Source of the DNA: Phycisphaerales bacterium UBA1845
GTDB lineage: Bacteria > Planctomycetota > Phycisphaerae > UBA1845
Reading direction: 5' to 3'
NCBI GenBank assembly: GCA_002338715.1
Contig: DDIR01000134.1
Span: forward strand, 1-24,596
DNA: 24,596 nt
This document shows positions 1 to 7,233 of this stretch, in pieces. The notes below the pieces were generated by a model. The model made no database searches. It had not been told where the DNA came from and worked only from the letters and a program-made list of their open reading frames with translations. Position 1 is the first letter of the stretch; every line of letters starts with the position of its first letter. The position numbers and the translations under genes were made by a program.

Positions 1-20
1 TTCAAATCCTCTCGCCCCGA
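1..20 (+). tRNA. 3' end of a tRNA gene, probably tRNA-Pro (cut by window start)
   Basis: The first 20 bases fit the 3' part of a tRNA: T-loop TTCAAAT, T-stem 3' strand CCTCT, acceptor 3' strand CGCCCCG and discriminator A. No CCA is encoded. The 5' half lies outside the window, so the anticodon cannot be read. A C1-G72 pair with A73, implied by the acceptor strand, is typical of bacterial tRNA-Pro, whose 5' acceptor often begins CGGGG; this identity is inferred. Confidence 0.7.
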
Positions 21-44
21 TTTTTGCCCGCAAGCGGGCAAAAA
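21..44. repeat. Perfect 10-bp inverted repeat directly after the tRNA
   Basis: TTTTTGCCCG and CGGGCAAAAA pair perfectly around a CAAG loop, starting at the base after the tRNA discriminator. The T-run precedes the stem and the A-run follows it on both strands, so it is not a canonical intrinsic terminator, which needs the T-run after the stem. It may still stop transcription or guide tRNA 3' processing. Confidence 0.75.
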
Positions 45-598
45 TAGAGCAGGTGAGCACAGGATCAGGTGAGCAGGTGAAACGACAATCACTTGGGCAT
101 CTATCGTGTTCAATGCTCGATTCCCTCACCTGCGGTCCCCCGCTCAACTGATCACCTGCTCTGTCGTTGCCGTTCATCGGTGTCGTTTCGCCATCCGGCC
201 GAACTTCGCCAAGTCATTCGCGTTCCCAATGCCAGAGGTTTATCGAAAGTCGCTTCATCTGGCAGACGGCATCGTTCGGCTGATTCGAGCGGTGTCTTCT
301 TCGTCGCTGACTGAACCGCGATGCGAATGTCACCGTCCGTCAGCGCATGATTCCGCGCGAGCGGGTGGCGTCGTTGATTGGGATTGGTTGTACCGTTACT
401 GCTGGACGTGCCCGCGCGCACATCAGCCGATCCTTGACCGTCCGTATTCGGAAACTCTTTCGGCTTGGCGTGCTCCTCGTCCGCGCTAGGAAGGTGTCAT
501 TGGTGGGTCAGATGTTACGCATGTGGAGCACCAGCCACGAACCGAACGTCGCTCAAACCGATCGCACGCCACCATGAGTCATCCGACTACCTACCAGG
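45..598. other. About 550 nt with no convincing gene
   Basis: Open frames of up to 127 codons exist on both strands here, but they overlap each other, have compositions typical of chance frames in GC-rich DNA and show no recognisable domain. Apart from the short repeats at 47-161, I see nothing I can name. It could be decayed coding sequence next to the tRNA. Confidence 0.4.
47..161. repeat. Short repeat cluster of GAGCAGGTGA, direct and inverted
   Basis: The 10-mer GAGCAGGTGA occurs at 47-56 and 71-80, and its exact reverse complement TCACCTGCTC at 152-161. CAGGTGAGCA is also repeated at 50-59 and 66-75, and a further inverted TCACCTG sits at 126-132. The function is unknown; it could be a structured RNA, a protein-binding array or a remnant of a recombined region. 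Confidence 0.5.
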
Positions 599-613
599 TG
601 TGATTCAATCACA
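599..613. promoter_or_regulatory. 15-nt perfect dyad TGTGATTCAATCACA, operator-like
   Basis: Seven-base arms TGTGATT and AATCACA flank a single C. The TGTGA-N5-TCACA form resembles sites of the CRP/FNR family, although E. coli CRP uses N6. Its centre (606) lies about 63 nt upstream of the start point suggested by the promoter candidate at 634-662, a place where such activators commonly bind. The regulator is unknown. Confidence 0.4.
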
Positions 614-633
614 ATACCGAAGTACCCACTGAC

Positions 634-662
634 TTGCTACTGTAGGTCGGTTTCCGTATCCT
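634..662 (+). promoter_or_regulatory. Candidate sigma-70-type promoter for the GTPase operon
   Basis: TTGCTA (634-639) and TATCCT (657-662) are separated by 17 nt. Each matches the consensus at four of six positions. A start near 669 would give a leader of about 175 nt before the first gene. A weak match by sequence alone, supported mainly by the flanking dyads. Confidence 0.3.
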
Positions 663-695
663 TATATGTAAGGAACCACACATGTCCTTCATGTG
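659..695. promoter_or_regulatory. Two adjacent inverted repeats in the operon leader
   Basis: TCCTTA-TATG-TAAGGA (659-674) overlaps the candidate -10 box, and CACATG-TCCTT-CATGTG (679-695) follows four bases later. Both are perfect, with six-base arms. They could be operators over the transcription start or small hairpins in the leader RNA. Confidence 0.35.
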
Positions 696-787
696 CGATC
701 GGGGGTTTCTGCTGGTTGAGGTGAATCGGTTTCGATTTTATTGCTTCGACGTTAATTCGATTGCACGCTGATAGAAATTGAAAGCGA

Positions 788-817
788 GATTCCGGAATCC
801 ACAACAGGGAACTGTTG
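788..817 (+). promoter_or_regulatory. Palindrome plus GNRA-capped hairpin just before the first operon gene
   Basis: A 12-base palindrome, GATTCCGGAATC (788-799), is followed by the stem CAACAG-GGAA-CTGTTG (802-817), whose GGAA loop fits the stable GNRA class. The ribosome-binding site of the zinc-ribbon gene lies 15 nt downstream, so leader structure could influence translation. Short stems like this also arise by chance. Confidence 0.3.
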
Positions 818-843
818 GCTTTGCGATCGCCAAGGACCAAGCC

Positions 844-1419
844 ATGCCTGCAAGTGCTTTATCGTGCGATGCCTGCAACAAGTCGTTTCGAGTGATCTCG
901 AATCAAGCTGGTCGAAACGTGCGCTGCCCGCATTGCAGCGCCATCATTTTCGTTCCGCCGACGCTGTTTGATGTGCCAAGCGATGACCCTGTCACCGTTC
1001 CCGTTCCGTCGTTTCCGACGACCGAAGTGCCTCAGGAATTCGACCCCATGGAATCTGAACAAGGTGGTCGCGAAGAATCGCTGGAAGAAGTCGCAAGGGC
1101 TGTCCGTGAGTCGGATCGCCAGCGCAGTCGACGTGCCGCCCCGAAAGCCACTTTGGTCTTTACCTATTCAGTGTTGGCGAAGCGCGTCAACTTGATCGGT
1201 AACATCGTGCTTGTCATAGCCGCGTTGGTGGAGATCTATGCGCTTGTCACCATGGAGTGGGGTGTTGTCGCGATGCTGCCCTTCAAGGTGGCGCTGCCCG
1301 CGTTTGCGTTGGCGCATTTTCCGGCCGGCTGGATCGCAATTACAGGTGTGTTTTTGCTGGTTGCGGCGCATCACACTGAATACCTGGCTCGAATCGACGC
1401 ATCGCTGGAATCGCAATGA
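844..1419 (+). CDS. MJ0042-like zinc-ribbon membrane protein, first gene of the GTPase operon
   Basis: This 191-residue protein carries an N-terminal zinc ribbon, C8-x2-C11-x16-C28-x2-C31 with CPHC as second knuckle, like the MJ0042/zinc-ribbon families frequent in planctomycetes and myxobacteria. An acidic, proline-rich linker (about 37-80) and a basic patch lead to two or three hydrophobic segments between about residues 118 and 180. The ATG at 844 is preferred over a TTG at 778 because AAGGA (832-836) sits 7 nt upstream of it. Only 31 nt separate it from the GTPase gene, implying co-transcription. I infer that the ribbon is cytoplasmic and acts as a sensor, adaptor or scaffold for the GTPase; nothing seen proves this. 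Confidence 0.8.
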   Translation: MPASALSCDACNKSFRVISNQAGRNVRCPHCSAIIFVPPTLFDVPSDDPVTVPVPSFPTTEVPQEFDPMESEQGGREESLEEVARAVRESDRQRSRRAAPKATLVFTYSVLAKRVNLIGNIVLVIAALVEIYALVTMEWGVVAMLPFKVALPAFALAHFPAGWIAITGVFLLVAAHHTEYLARIDASLESQ

Positions 1420-1450
1420 CTTATCAACGTTGGGTTTTTGCCTTAACAAT

Positions 1451-2440
1451 ATGATGAACACGGACCCTGCTGCCATTGATCCCGCGTCGCTTCCTCTCGC
1501 CGAAACGATTTTCGACGAAAGCGAAACCCGCGCGCCAAGGGTACGCGACAGGATCGTTATGCTGGGGCGGCGAACCTCAGGTAAAACGGTTTATTTGAGC
1601 GTTCTCTACGAGCAATTCTGGAAGTCGCTTGATGGCTTGACCATGAAAGCCGTCAGCGGTCAGGTGCATTCCGATTGTGTGCGGGTTGTGGAGGGGTTGC
1701 GTGCGGGGCATTGGCCTGCGGCGACGTTGGAGACTCAGCATTGCGACCTGGAGATTGAGTACAAAGGTCAGCGTCATTTGTTGGTTGCACTCGACTATGC
1801 AGGTGAGTTATTTCGACGTGCATTTGTCGAAGACGTTACGGATACGGCTGAGACGATTGAACTGGTCAAGCACATTGATTCGGCGGCGGCTGTGATGATC
1901 CTGATCGACGCGTCCGTCGTACTTGGCAAGGATGTCGACGCGGCTATCGATGATGATTTTGGAATGACGCAAGCAGTCATGCGGATACGCAATTGGCCGG
2001 GCGGGAAAGACATTCCCATCGTGCTTGTCTTTACCAAAGCCGACGAAAATCGCGATGTTATTCGCAACGAAGGTGGGCTTGAAGGGTTCGTCAAACGCCG
2101 GTTGCCCGCGCTGGCTCGCACCGTTAAGCGTGCGGCGATGTTCCAGGTGTCGGCTGTCCAGGTCAACATCCACAGCGACGGCAAACGCACGCCAGTTCCT
2201 AATTCTACACCGTGGCAAATTGAAAAGCCGCTTCGCTTTTGCCTCGACAAGATCAATCTGCAGCGTGAACTCGAACGTCAGCGCGAATTCGCATTGGAGC
2301 AGCGACGATCACAGGAAGCGTATGAACTCGAATTGGAGCGGGCCTCAAAACGCCAGAACAAGACGGCGGTGATTGTCGTCGTTTCGATGGTTGTCGTGGC
2401 CGCGTGTGTCATCGCATTGGTCTGGGCATTCAAATCGTGA
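1451..2440 (+). CDS. TRAFAC-like GTPase with C-terminal membrane anchor
   Basis: The 329-residue product has a P-loop G39-RRTS-GKT46, a Walker B/switch II motif D115-YAG-E119 and a base-specificity motif TKAD (195-198), in the order and spacing of a TRAFAC-class GTPase domain. DxxGE in place of a typical DxxGQ resembles small GTPase-like domains associated with GAP1-type partners. A charged, probably coiled-coil stretch (about 270-302) precedes one TM near 304-326, leaving a two- to three-residue tail, so the GTPase domain should be cytoplasmic and tail-anchored. ATG at 1451 or 1454 is the start; no clear Shine-Dalgarno sequence precedes it, as expected for a coupled internal gene. Its stop overlaps the start of the next gene by four bases (GTGA). 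It could be an ATPase-like relative, but TKAD favours GTP. Confidence 0.82.
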   Translation: MMNTDPAAIDPASLPLAETIFDESETRAPRVRDRIVMLGRRTSGKTVYLSVLYEQFWKSLDGLTMKAVSGQVHSDCVRVVEGLRAGHWPAATLETQHCDLEIEYKGQRHLLVALDYAGELFRRAFVEDVTDTAETIELVKHIDSAAAVMILIDASVVLGKDVDAAIDDDFGMTQAVMRIRNWPGGKDIPIVLVFTKADENRDVIRNEGGLEGFVKRRLPALARTVKRAAMFQVSAVQVNIHSDGKRTPVPNSTPWQIEKPLRFCLDKINLQRELERQREFALEQRRSQEAYELELERASKRQNKTAVIVVVSMVVVAACVIALVWAFKS

Positions 2441-4680
2441 TTGTGAATCTCTCCCGGCATGTTTTTGGCAGTCACCAAGGGTATCGCACGTTGGCGGCGA
2501 GCGAAGATCTAACCGCCGATGAATTGGCGGAGCTTCAATCATTTGTGTTCGGGCAGACGAACAACGCTGAATATCTTGCGACGCTCAAGAGCACACCGGC
2601 TTACTGGTCGCGGCAACTGTCGTCGGGACGACGCGCCGTTACCCGCGTTTTTGTCGGCCCGAAGGATGATCAGGGGCGACAATCGTTGCGATTTGTCAGT
2701 GCTATTCTGTATGCGAAGGACTGGATTTCAGCGATCAACGGTGAAGATGGTGCTTTGGTTGGCGTTGACAAAATATGGTCGTGGGACGGGAAGCCTCGAT
2801 TGCCACGTATTGAAGTTCGAGTGACCAAGCCGGATCTTGTAAACCCGAATGCCGAGCAGCGTCAGCGAATTCTGTCATTGGTTGGGTTGATCGAGTCGAT
2901 GAGCAATTCGCCCAACTCCAGTATCGTTGTTGAGGAACGGCAACTCGCCCCGGCGGAATTCGCGATGGTGCTTGCGCTGTTGCCGGTTTGGTTTCGCCCG
3001 CAGTTCTCGTATGGATTTCGCAGTCTGAGTGAGGCTCTGCCTGTCCAACTCAACTATCTCGCTCCCTGTGCATCACGAGGCAAATCGCGCCGAAAGGTCA
3101 CGCCATGGCGACCCCATGGCGGTTATGCATCTGCAAAATATGCTTCGGGTCTGGCGCATTTTTGGCCCGAGGGCGGTCCGCCGCCGTGGGAGTTTGTGGA
3201 GAACTGCAAAGCATTTGGCGACTTGCTTCCGACGTTTGAAGGGACCGAAGTCTCCAGTGGAACCGTTGCGCCGCCTGCACCAACGCTGAAGCAAAAGCGA
3301 CGCCAGCAACGTCGCCAACCGCGCGTGCCGAGAATTGTCTACTGGCTGACGGCGATGGCATTGATCATTGGCGCAACGACGTATGTGGCTGTCAATACGA
3401 TCATGTCGCGCCGACATGCCGACGCCGTGTTGGATGCGGCTGACGCATTCTTGACTGAGAATGCAGATTCATCGCAACTGCCTGCGGCGGGGCACAAGCG
3501 CAAGAAGATCATCGAGACCGCTCAATCGCACGCGGATGAAGTGGCGGACCTGACAGATTCTTCCCGAGCCGATCGACGTGATGCGGTGGCGACGAAGCTC
3601 AATGACTGGCTTTCAGCCGCTGGTGACAAGGACACGAAGTTGGTCTCGCTGGACGAAATGCTCACCAGTTTCGAGACGTTTGCAAAACCCCTGGGCCTGG
3701 AAAATCCGGAAAGCTTGGTGGAAATTCCCGACGCCACATCGCGATCCGCGGTGGTGGGTTGGAAGAAACGGTTGGAGGACTCCCAGGCAGAAGCTAGCCT
3801 GATGGGCGAACCGTATCCAACCAAGATCGCCAGCGCATTGAATCGCATCCACGATTGGAACGTAAGGATCAAGGAACTTTTGAACCAGTGCGATGCCGGT
3901 CTCGACGGTATTCTCAAGATACTCGGTGGTCCGCTTCCAACGACTTTGACCAATGCAATCGACCGTACTTGGAGCGATGTGCAGTCGCAACTGGCTAAGA
4001 TCGACAAGATATTGCCTGAAGCGCAGGTCGGCGACGTCAGCCCGGCCGATCCCACCACCATCGATGAATACCTTTCGGAACTGATGGAACAAAGGGATTC
4101 CGTTCAGCATCGCGTTGACAGTTGGGCAAAACACATCAACAAGATCAAATCAGAGATGAATGAATTCCTGGATGAGGCGAAGGGCTTGGTTGCTGAACAC
4201 AAGCTCAAATTTGATCCAGTCGATGCGGAGGCTATTCAGAAACCTTGGACAGGTGCGGCAAGTGCCAAGGGGGCTTTGGAGCAGGCGCTTGACTACTGGC
4301 CCGATTCTGAGGAGATGCTTTTGCTTGAGGAAACCGTGGAAAGCTGGATGAACAAAGCCGCCGATCTGGCCATGGCACATTTCAATAAGGCAATTGATCA
4401 GGCGGATTCAATCTGGTACGACGAGAAAAAACGTAGCTCCGTGGACGCTCAATCAAACGGTTTGTCGACTCTTCCCCCAAACCCGACTGAAGCGATCAAG
4501 AGTCTCAACGTGGCTCTCGACTATTGGGACGCGAACAGCTCCGCCATTCGGCACTTCGATGCTCGTATGGCAGATCGGCGGCATCGGCAGGCGGTGTCAT
4601 TGAAGACCGAACTAATCAACGCGAATTCCAACTACGACAAAGTTGTAAATCCGACACCGTCACCAACGCCTAAGCCGTAG
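2437..4680 (+). CDS. GAP1-like GTPase-associated protein with TM and helical ectodomain
   Basis: Residues 1-about 270 resemble the N-terminal and middle domains of GTPase-associated protein 1: an early QGYRTLAASEDLT segment, an RVFVGPKDDQGRQSLRF strand region and a LPVWFRPQFSYGF motif. A very basic stretch (KQKRRQQRRQ) then precedes one TM at about 302-322, giving N-inside topology. The remaining 420 or so residues are charged, Trp-containing and helical-looking, ending in PTPSPTPKP, and would lie outside the membrane. The start is taken as GTG at 2437, which overlaps the GTPase stop (GTGA) and implies translational coupling; GTG 2443 is an alternative. At 747 residues it is large for the family because of the ectodomain. 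Inferred role: GTPase partner transmitting its state across the membrane. The family call rests on motif resemblance only. Confidence 0.65.
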   Translation: MIVNLSRHVFGSHQGYRTLAASEDLTADELAELQSFVFGQTNNAEYLATLKSTPAYWSRQLSSGRRAVTRVFVGPKDDQGRQSLRFVSAILYAKDWISAINGEDGALVGVDKIWSWDGKPRLPRIEVRVTKPDLVNPNAEQRQRILSLVGLIESMSNSPNSSIVVEERQLAPAEFAMVLALLPVWFRPQFSYGFRSLSEALPVQLNYLAPCASRGKSRRKVTPWRPHGGYASAKYASGLAHFWPEGGPPPWEFVENCKAFGDLLPTFEGTEVSSGTVAPPAPTLKQKRRQQRRQPRVPRIVYWLTAMALIIGATTYVAVNTIMSRRHADAVLDAADAFLTENADSSQLPAAGHKRKKIIETAQSHADEVADLTDSSRADRRDAVATKLNDWLSAAGDKDTKLVSLDEMLTSFETFAKPLGLENPESLVEIPDATSRSAVVGWKKRLEDSQAEASLMGEPYPTKIASALNRIHDWNVRIKELLNQCDAGLDGILKILGGPLPTTLTNAIDRTWSDVQSQLAKIDKILPEAQVGDVSPADPTTIDEYLSELMEQRDSVQHRVDSWAKHINKIKSEMNEFLDEAKGLVAEHKLKFDPVDAEAIQKPWTGAASAKGALEQALDYWPDSEEMLLLEETVESWMNKAADLAMAHFNKAIDQADSIWYDEKKRSSVDAQSNGLSTLPPNPTEAIKSLNVALDYWDANSSAIRHFDARMADRRHRQAVSLKTELINANSNYDKVVNPTPSPTPKP

Positions 4681-4695
4681 CTTCAATTACAGGAA

Positions 4696-5928
4696 ATGGG
4701 GTCAATTGTGGCTCAACAACATCTCAATACGTTGATCGCTCAGGCACGCGCGTTCTTGGATGCCCATGAACCTGCGGATGCGATGCGACTTTTGGAGCAG
4801 GCTCGGATGCTTGCCCGCGACGATGTTGATGCCCTTGGGCACGTTCACATTTTGCAAGCCAAGGCGTCTGCGCTGCTTCATCGAGGCGATGATGTTGTTG
4901 TCTATGCGCAGAAAGTCGTGCAACTGGATCGCGCTCATGAGTCGTCGCTGGGCAATTTGATTCAGCTTTGCGAGGAACGGCGTATGGATGACGCAGCCGC
5001 CCGGCTTAAGACGATCGGCGGGTTCGCACAGAATCCGCGAGGATCATCGCCAGGTCTGCGGCGTGTCTTGATGGTTTCGTGTATCAGCATCTTGCTGACA
5101 ACTTTTGTTGTCTTGTGGAAGCTGGACGTGATCTCGTTTGGTTTCTTGAAGGGAAGCGTGCAGAAAGCTGAGCGTTTGGATTTTGAACGCATACGCGAAA
5201 ACGTTGGGCTCGTTGTCGTTTCGGCCAAGTACACCTATCTGGATGGCCACAGTGTGACGCACGCCATTGGAACGGGCTCGTGTTTTGCCGTTTCCGCCGA
5301 CGGGTATCTTCTGACCAATCGCCATGTCACGGAAGCCCGCCACGATGTGCCCAACGAATTGATCGAAAACGATACGCTGTTTGGTCGGCGCGACCATTGG
5401 AAAATCAAAGTCTGCTTCGGTCCGGACGAATCCGAACACTTTGAGGCCAAGCTGGTCTTTGAAAGCCCGTATTTCGACGTCGCAGTCCTGAAGATTGATC
5501 ACACCTTCAGCAATTATCTTAAACGAGCAAAGGGGTGGGCGGCTGGCGATGATGTGTATGCCGCGGGATTCCCCGGCGCAGTCAGTGACGCGATGGCGGC
5601 TAAGAACATCTCCGAAATCGTTCGCAATGCCGTTGCGGAACTCGCCAAGCCCGATGCAGACATCAGCATGATGAAGCTCACGGAAGCCGCATACGATGTC
5701 ACGGTTACTCGTGGCGTCATCAGCGCTACCCGAAGCATCGAAGGTCAAAACCACATTCAAACTGACGCAGCCGTCACTCCGGGCAACAGCGGCGGACCAT
5801 TGCTGACCCGTGACTGCGAAGTTGTGGGTATCAACACTTGGGTCACCACGCAATCGGAGGCATACAACTTTGCCCTCGATCTTGAGGACATGATCGCAGA
5901 GTTAGAGCGATTTGTTGATATCAAGTAA
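4696..5928 (+). CDS. Membrane-anchored trypsin-like serine protease with N-terminal TPR-like domain
   Basis: The C-terminal half is a chymotrypsin/DegP-like protease with a complete triad: His210 in TNRHV, Asp261 in FDVAVLK and Ser365 in TPGNSGGPLL. Residues 1-110 form TPR-like helices (ALLHRGDDVVVYAQKVVQLD is one half-repeat). One TM at about 124-143 follows an Arg-rich turn, so the helical domain should be cytoplasmic and the protease outside. No PDZ domain follows, unlike DegP/HtrA. AGGA lies almost against the ATG at 4696, so GTG 4708 may be the true start (406 instead of 410 residues). Fifteen nt separate it from the GAP1-like gene; it is the last gene of the operon and the likely effector. 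Its substrate is unknown; the intact triad suggests it is active. Confidence 0.85.
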   Translation: MGSIVAQQHLNTLIAQARAFLDAHEPADAMRLLEQARMLARDDVDALGHVHILQAKASALLHRGDDVVVYAQKVVQLDRAHESSLGNLIQLCEERRMDDAAARLKTIGGFAQNPRGSSPGLRRVLMVSCISILLTTFVVLWKLDVISFGFLKGSVQKAERLDFERIRENVGLVVVSAKYTYLDGHSVTHAIGTGSCFAVSADGYLLTNRHVTEARHDVPNELIENDTLFGRRDHWKIKVCFGPDESEHFEAKLVFESPYFDVAVLKIDHTFSNYLKRAKGWAAGDDVYAAGFPGAVSDAMAAKNISEIVRNAVAELAKPDADISMMKLTEAAYDVTVTRGVISATRSIEGQNHIQTDAAVTPGNSGGPLLTRDCEVVGINTWVTTQSEAYNFALDLEDMIAELERFVDIK

Positions 5929-6143
5929 GTCGCAAGGCCACCCCGTTTTTTGCCATGCCTACGACAGTCACGCTTGAATCAACGCATGTGAGTTGATCTT
6001 GAGCAGTCGACCCCCTTATGATGAAAATCTTGCCCCGAAATTGGGTGGATGTGTTGGCCCGTTACCGGGTTTCTTTTTGGGCTTGGGCCGAGGCGGGCTT
6101 TGGCGGGGATTGGCAATTGAAACTTGCGTTGAGGACGAATGGA

Positions 6144-7169
6144 ATGGCACTTCAGAAGAAGTTCACTTGTTGGACATCGGGTATTTTCTTGATCTTGATG
6201 GGCACGGCGGCTGTTCCAGCACGTGCGCAGTTTCTCTGTGAACCCGGCACCGTCAGCCCGAGTGGCTTGCAGCCTTGCTCAGATTGCCCGCCGGGGACTT
6301 TTCAGCCCGACAGCGGTGAGTCGAGCTGCATCCCTTGCAGCCCGGGTCGATTCGCGCCGACGCCGGGTGCTGCGGTTTGTATCCTTTGCGCACCGGGTAC
6401 GTTTGCGTCCAACCCTGGACAGCAATCCTGCCAGCAATGCCAAACGGGAACGTTTGCGGCTGCACCCGGCTCCAACGCTTGTCAGCCGTGTGTGCCCGGA
6501 AGCTATGCGGCGACTCCCGGCCAAACGCAGTGTGATCTTTGCGAGGCTGGAACGGCTCAACCGCAAAGCGCTGCGGACGAGTGCGTCGAATGCTCGCCGG
6601 GTTACTTCGCAGGTAGCCCAGGCCAGCAATCATGTGTCGCGTGTCCTCCTGGAAAGATTCAACCGCTACCGGGGTCTGCCCTCTGTGAAGATTGTCCTGC
6701 GGATACGTTTCAAGATCAGTCTGGGCAAATTGAATGTCTGTTATGTCCATCGTGCGAAACATCGCCAGCTGGCAGCAGCATGTGCTCACTGGCAGACTGC
6801 ATGGACATTGACATGGATGGATTCGGACAGTTCGGTTGTCCGACATGCACGGGTGGGACGGCGATCGACTGCGATGATCTTGATGATACGACCTATCCAG
6901 GGGCTCCCGAAATCTGCGACGATCTGATCGACAACGACTGCGATTTTGCACCCGACTGCGCCGACCCTGAGTGCGCGCTAACTCAAGTATGCGGCGGACC
7001 TGATTCGGATGGTGACGGTGTTGTCGACATCGATGATGTGTGCAACAACACGCCGCCGGGTCTGGCGGTCGATGCGGCGGGTCGCCCACTTGGCGACATC
7101 GATCACGATTGTGATACCGACCTTGCGGACTTTCAACTCTTCGCAAGTGGTTTCAGCGGCCCGCTTTAG
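6144..7169 (+). CDS. Secreted Cys-rich protein with GCC2/GCC3-like repeats and Ca-binding C-terminus
   Basis: A 341-residue exported protein. The signal peptide runs to about residue 28 (PARAQ). Ten units of the form CxPGxFxxxPGxxxCxx, nine of 17 residues and one of 16, follow (from residue 32), resembling the GCC2/GCC3 or ephrin-receptor-like class. Then come a MopRED-like metal-binding motif (DCDDLDD...YPGAPEICDDLIDNDC), a thrombospondin-type-3-like DSDGDGVVDIDD segment and a dockerin-like tail (DIDHDCDTDLADFQLF). ATG at 6144 is chosen over upstream starts because GAGGA lies 8 nt before it and the signal peptide begins there. A terminator follows 27 nt after the stop. Probably a surface or matrix protein; the ligand is unknown. 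Confidence 0.8.
   Translation: MALQKKFTCWTSGIFLILMGTAAVPARAQFLCEPGTVSPSGLQPCSDCPPGTFQPDSGESSCIPCSPGRFAPTPGAAVCILCAPGTFASNPGQQSCQQCQTGTFAAAPGSNACQPCVPGSYAATPGQTQCDLCEAGTAQPQSAADECVECSPGYFAGSPGQQSCVACPPGKIQPLPGSALCEDCPADTFQDQSGQIECLLCPSCETSPAGSSMCSLADCMDIDMDGFGQFGCPTCTGGTAIDCDDLDDTTYPGAPEICDDLIDNDCDFAPDCADPECALTQVCGGPDSDGDGVVDIDDVCNNTPPGLAVDAAGRPLGDIDHDCDTDLADFQLFASGFSGPL
6237..6743 (+). repeat. Ten tandem units of about 51 nt encoding CxPGxF...PG...C repeats
   Basis: The protein reading shows ten consecutive Cys-Pro-Gly units, nine of 17 residues and a first one of 16, each with two cysteines. The DNA between units is clearly diverged, so the repeat is old and constrained at protein level rather than a recent slippage expansion. 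Confidence 0.8.
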
Positions 7170-7195
7170 AAGCCACGCACATCCTGAATGACCAT

Positions 7196-7233
7196 GTCGC
7201 CGTTGCACGCGCACAGTTGCGTTCAACGGCGAC
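7196..7233 (+). terminator. Intrinsic terminator after the Cys-repeat gene
   Basis: GTCGCCGTTG (7196-7205) pairs perfectly with CAACGGCGAC (7224-7233). Inside, ACGC and GCGT add four pairs after one unpaired base on each side. The downstream arm is followed by TTTATTGTT. It begins 27 nt after the stop codon at 7169. Confidence 0.7.

Noticed and set aside
106..489. 127-codon frame on the plus strand, with an opposing 89-codon frame at 152-421
   Set aside because: No domain, no ribosome-binding site and composition typical of chance frames in GC-rich DNA; overlapping frames on both strands.
823..830. GCGATCGC, like the cyanobacterial HIP1 palindrome
   Set aside because: A single occurrence just before the zinc-ribbon gene; not the genome-wide iteration that defines HIP1.
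5044..5853. 269-codon minus-strand frame
   Set aside because: Lies fully opposite the trypsin-like protease, whose catalytic motifs prove the other strand.
5929..5975. Possible terminator after the protease operon
   Set aside because: The T6 run has no stable stem before it; GTCG and CGAC around it pair only weakly.
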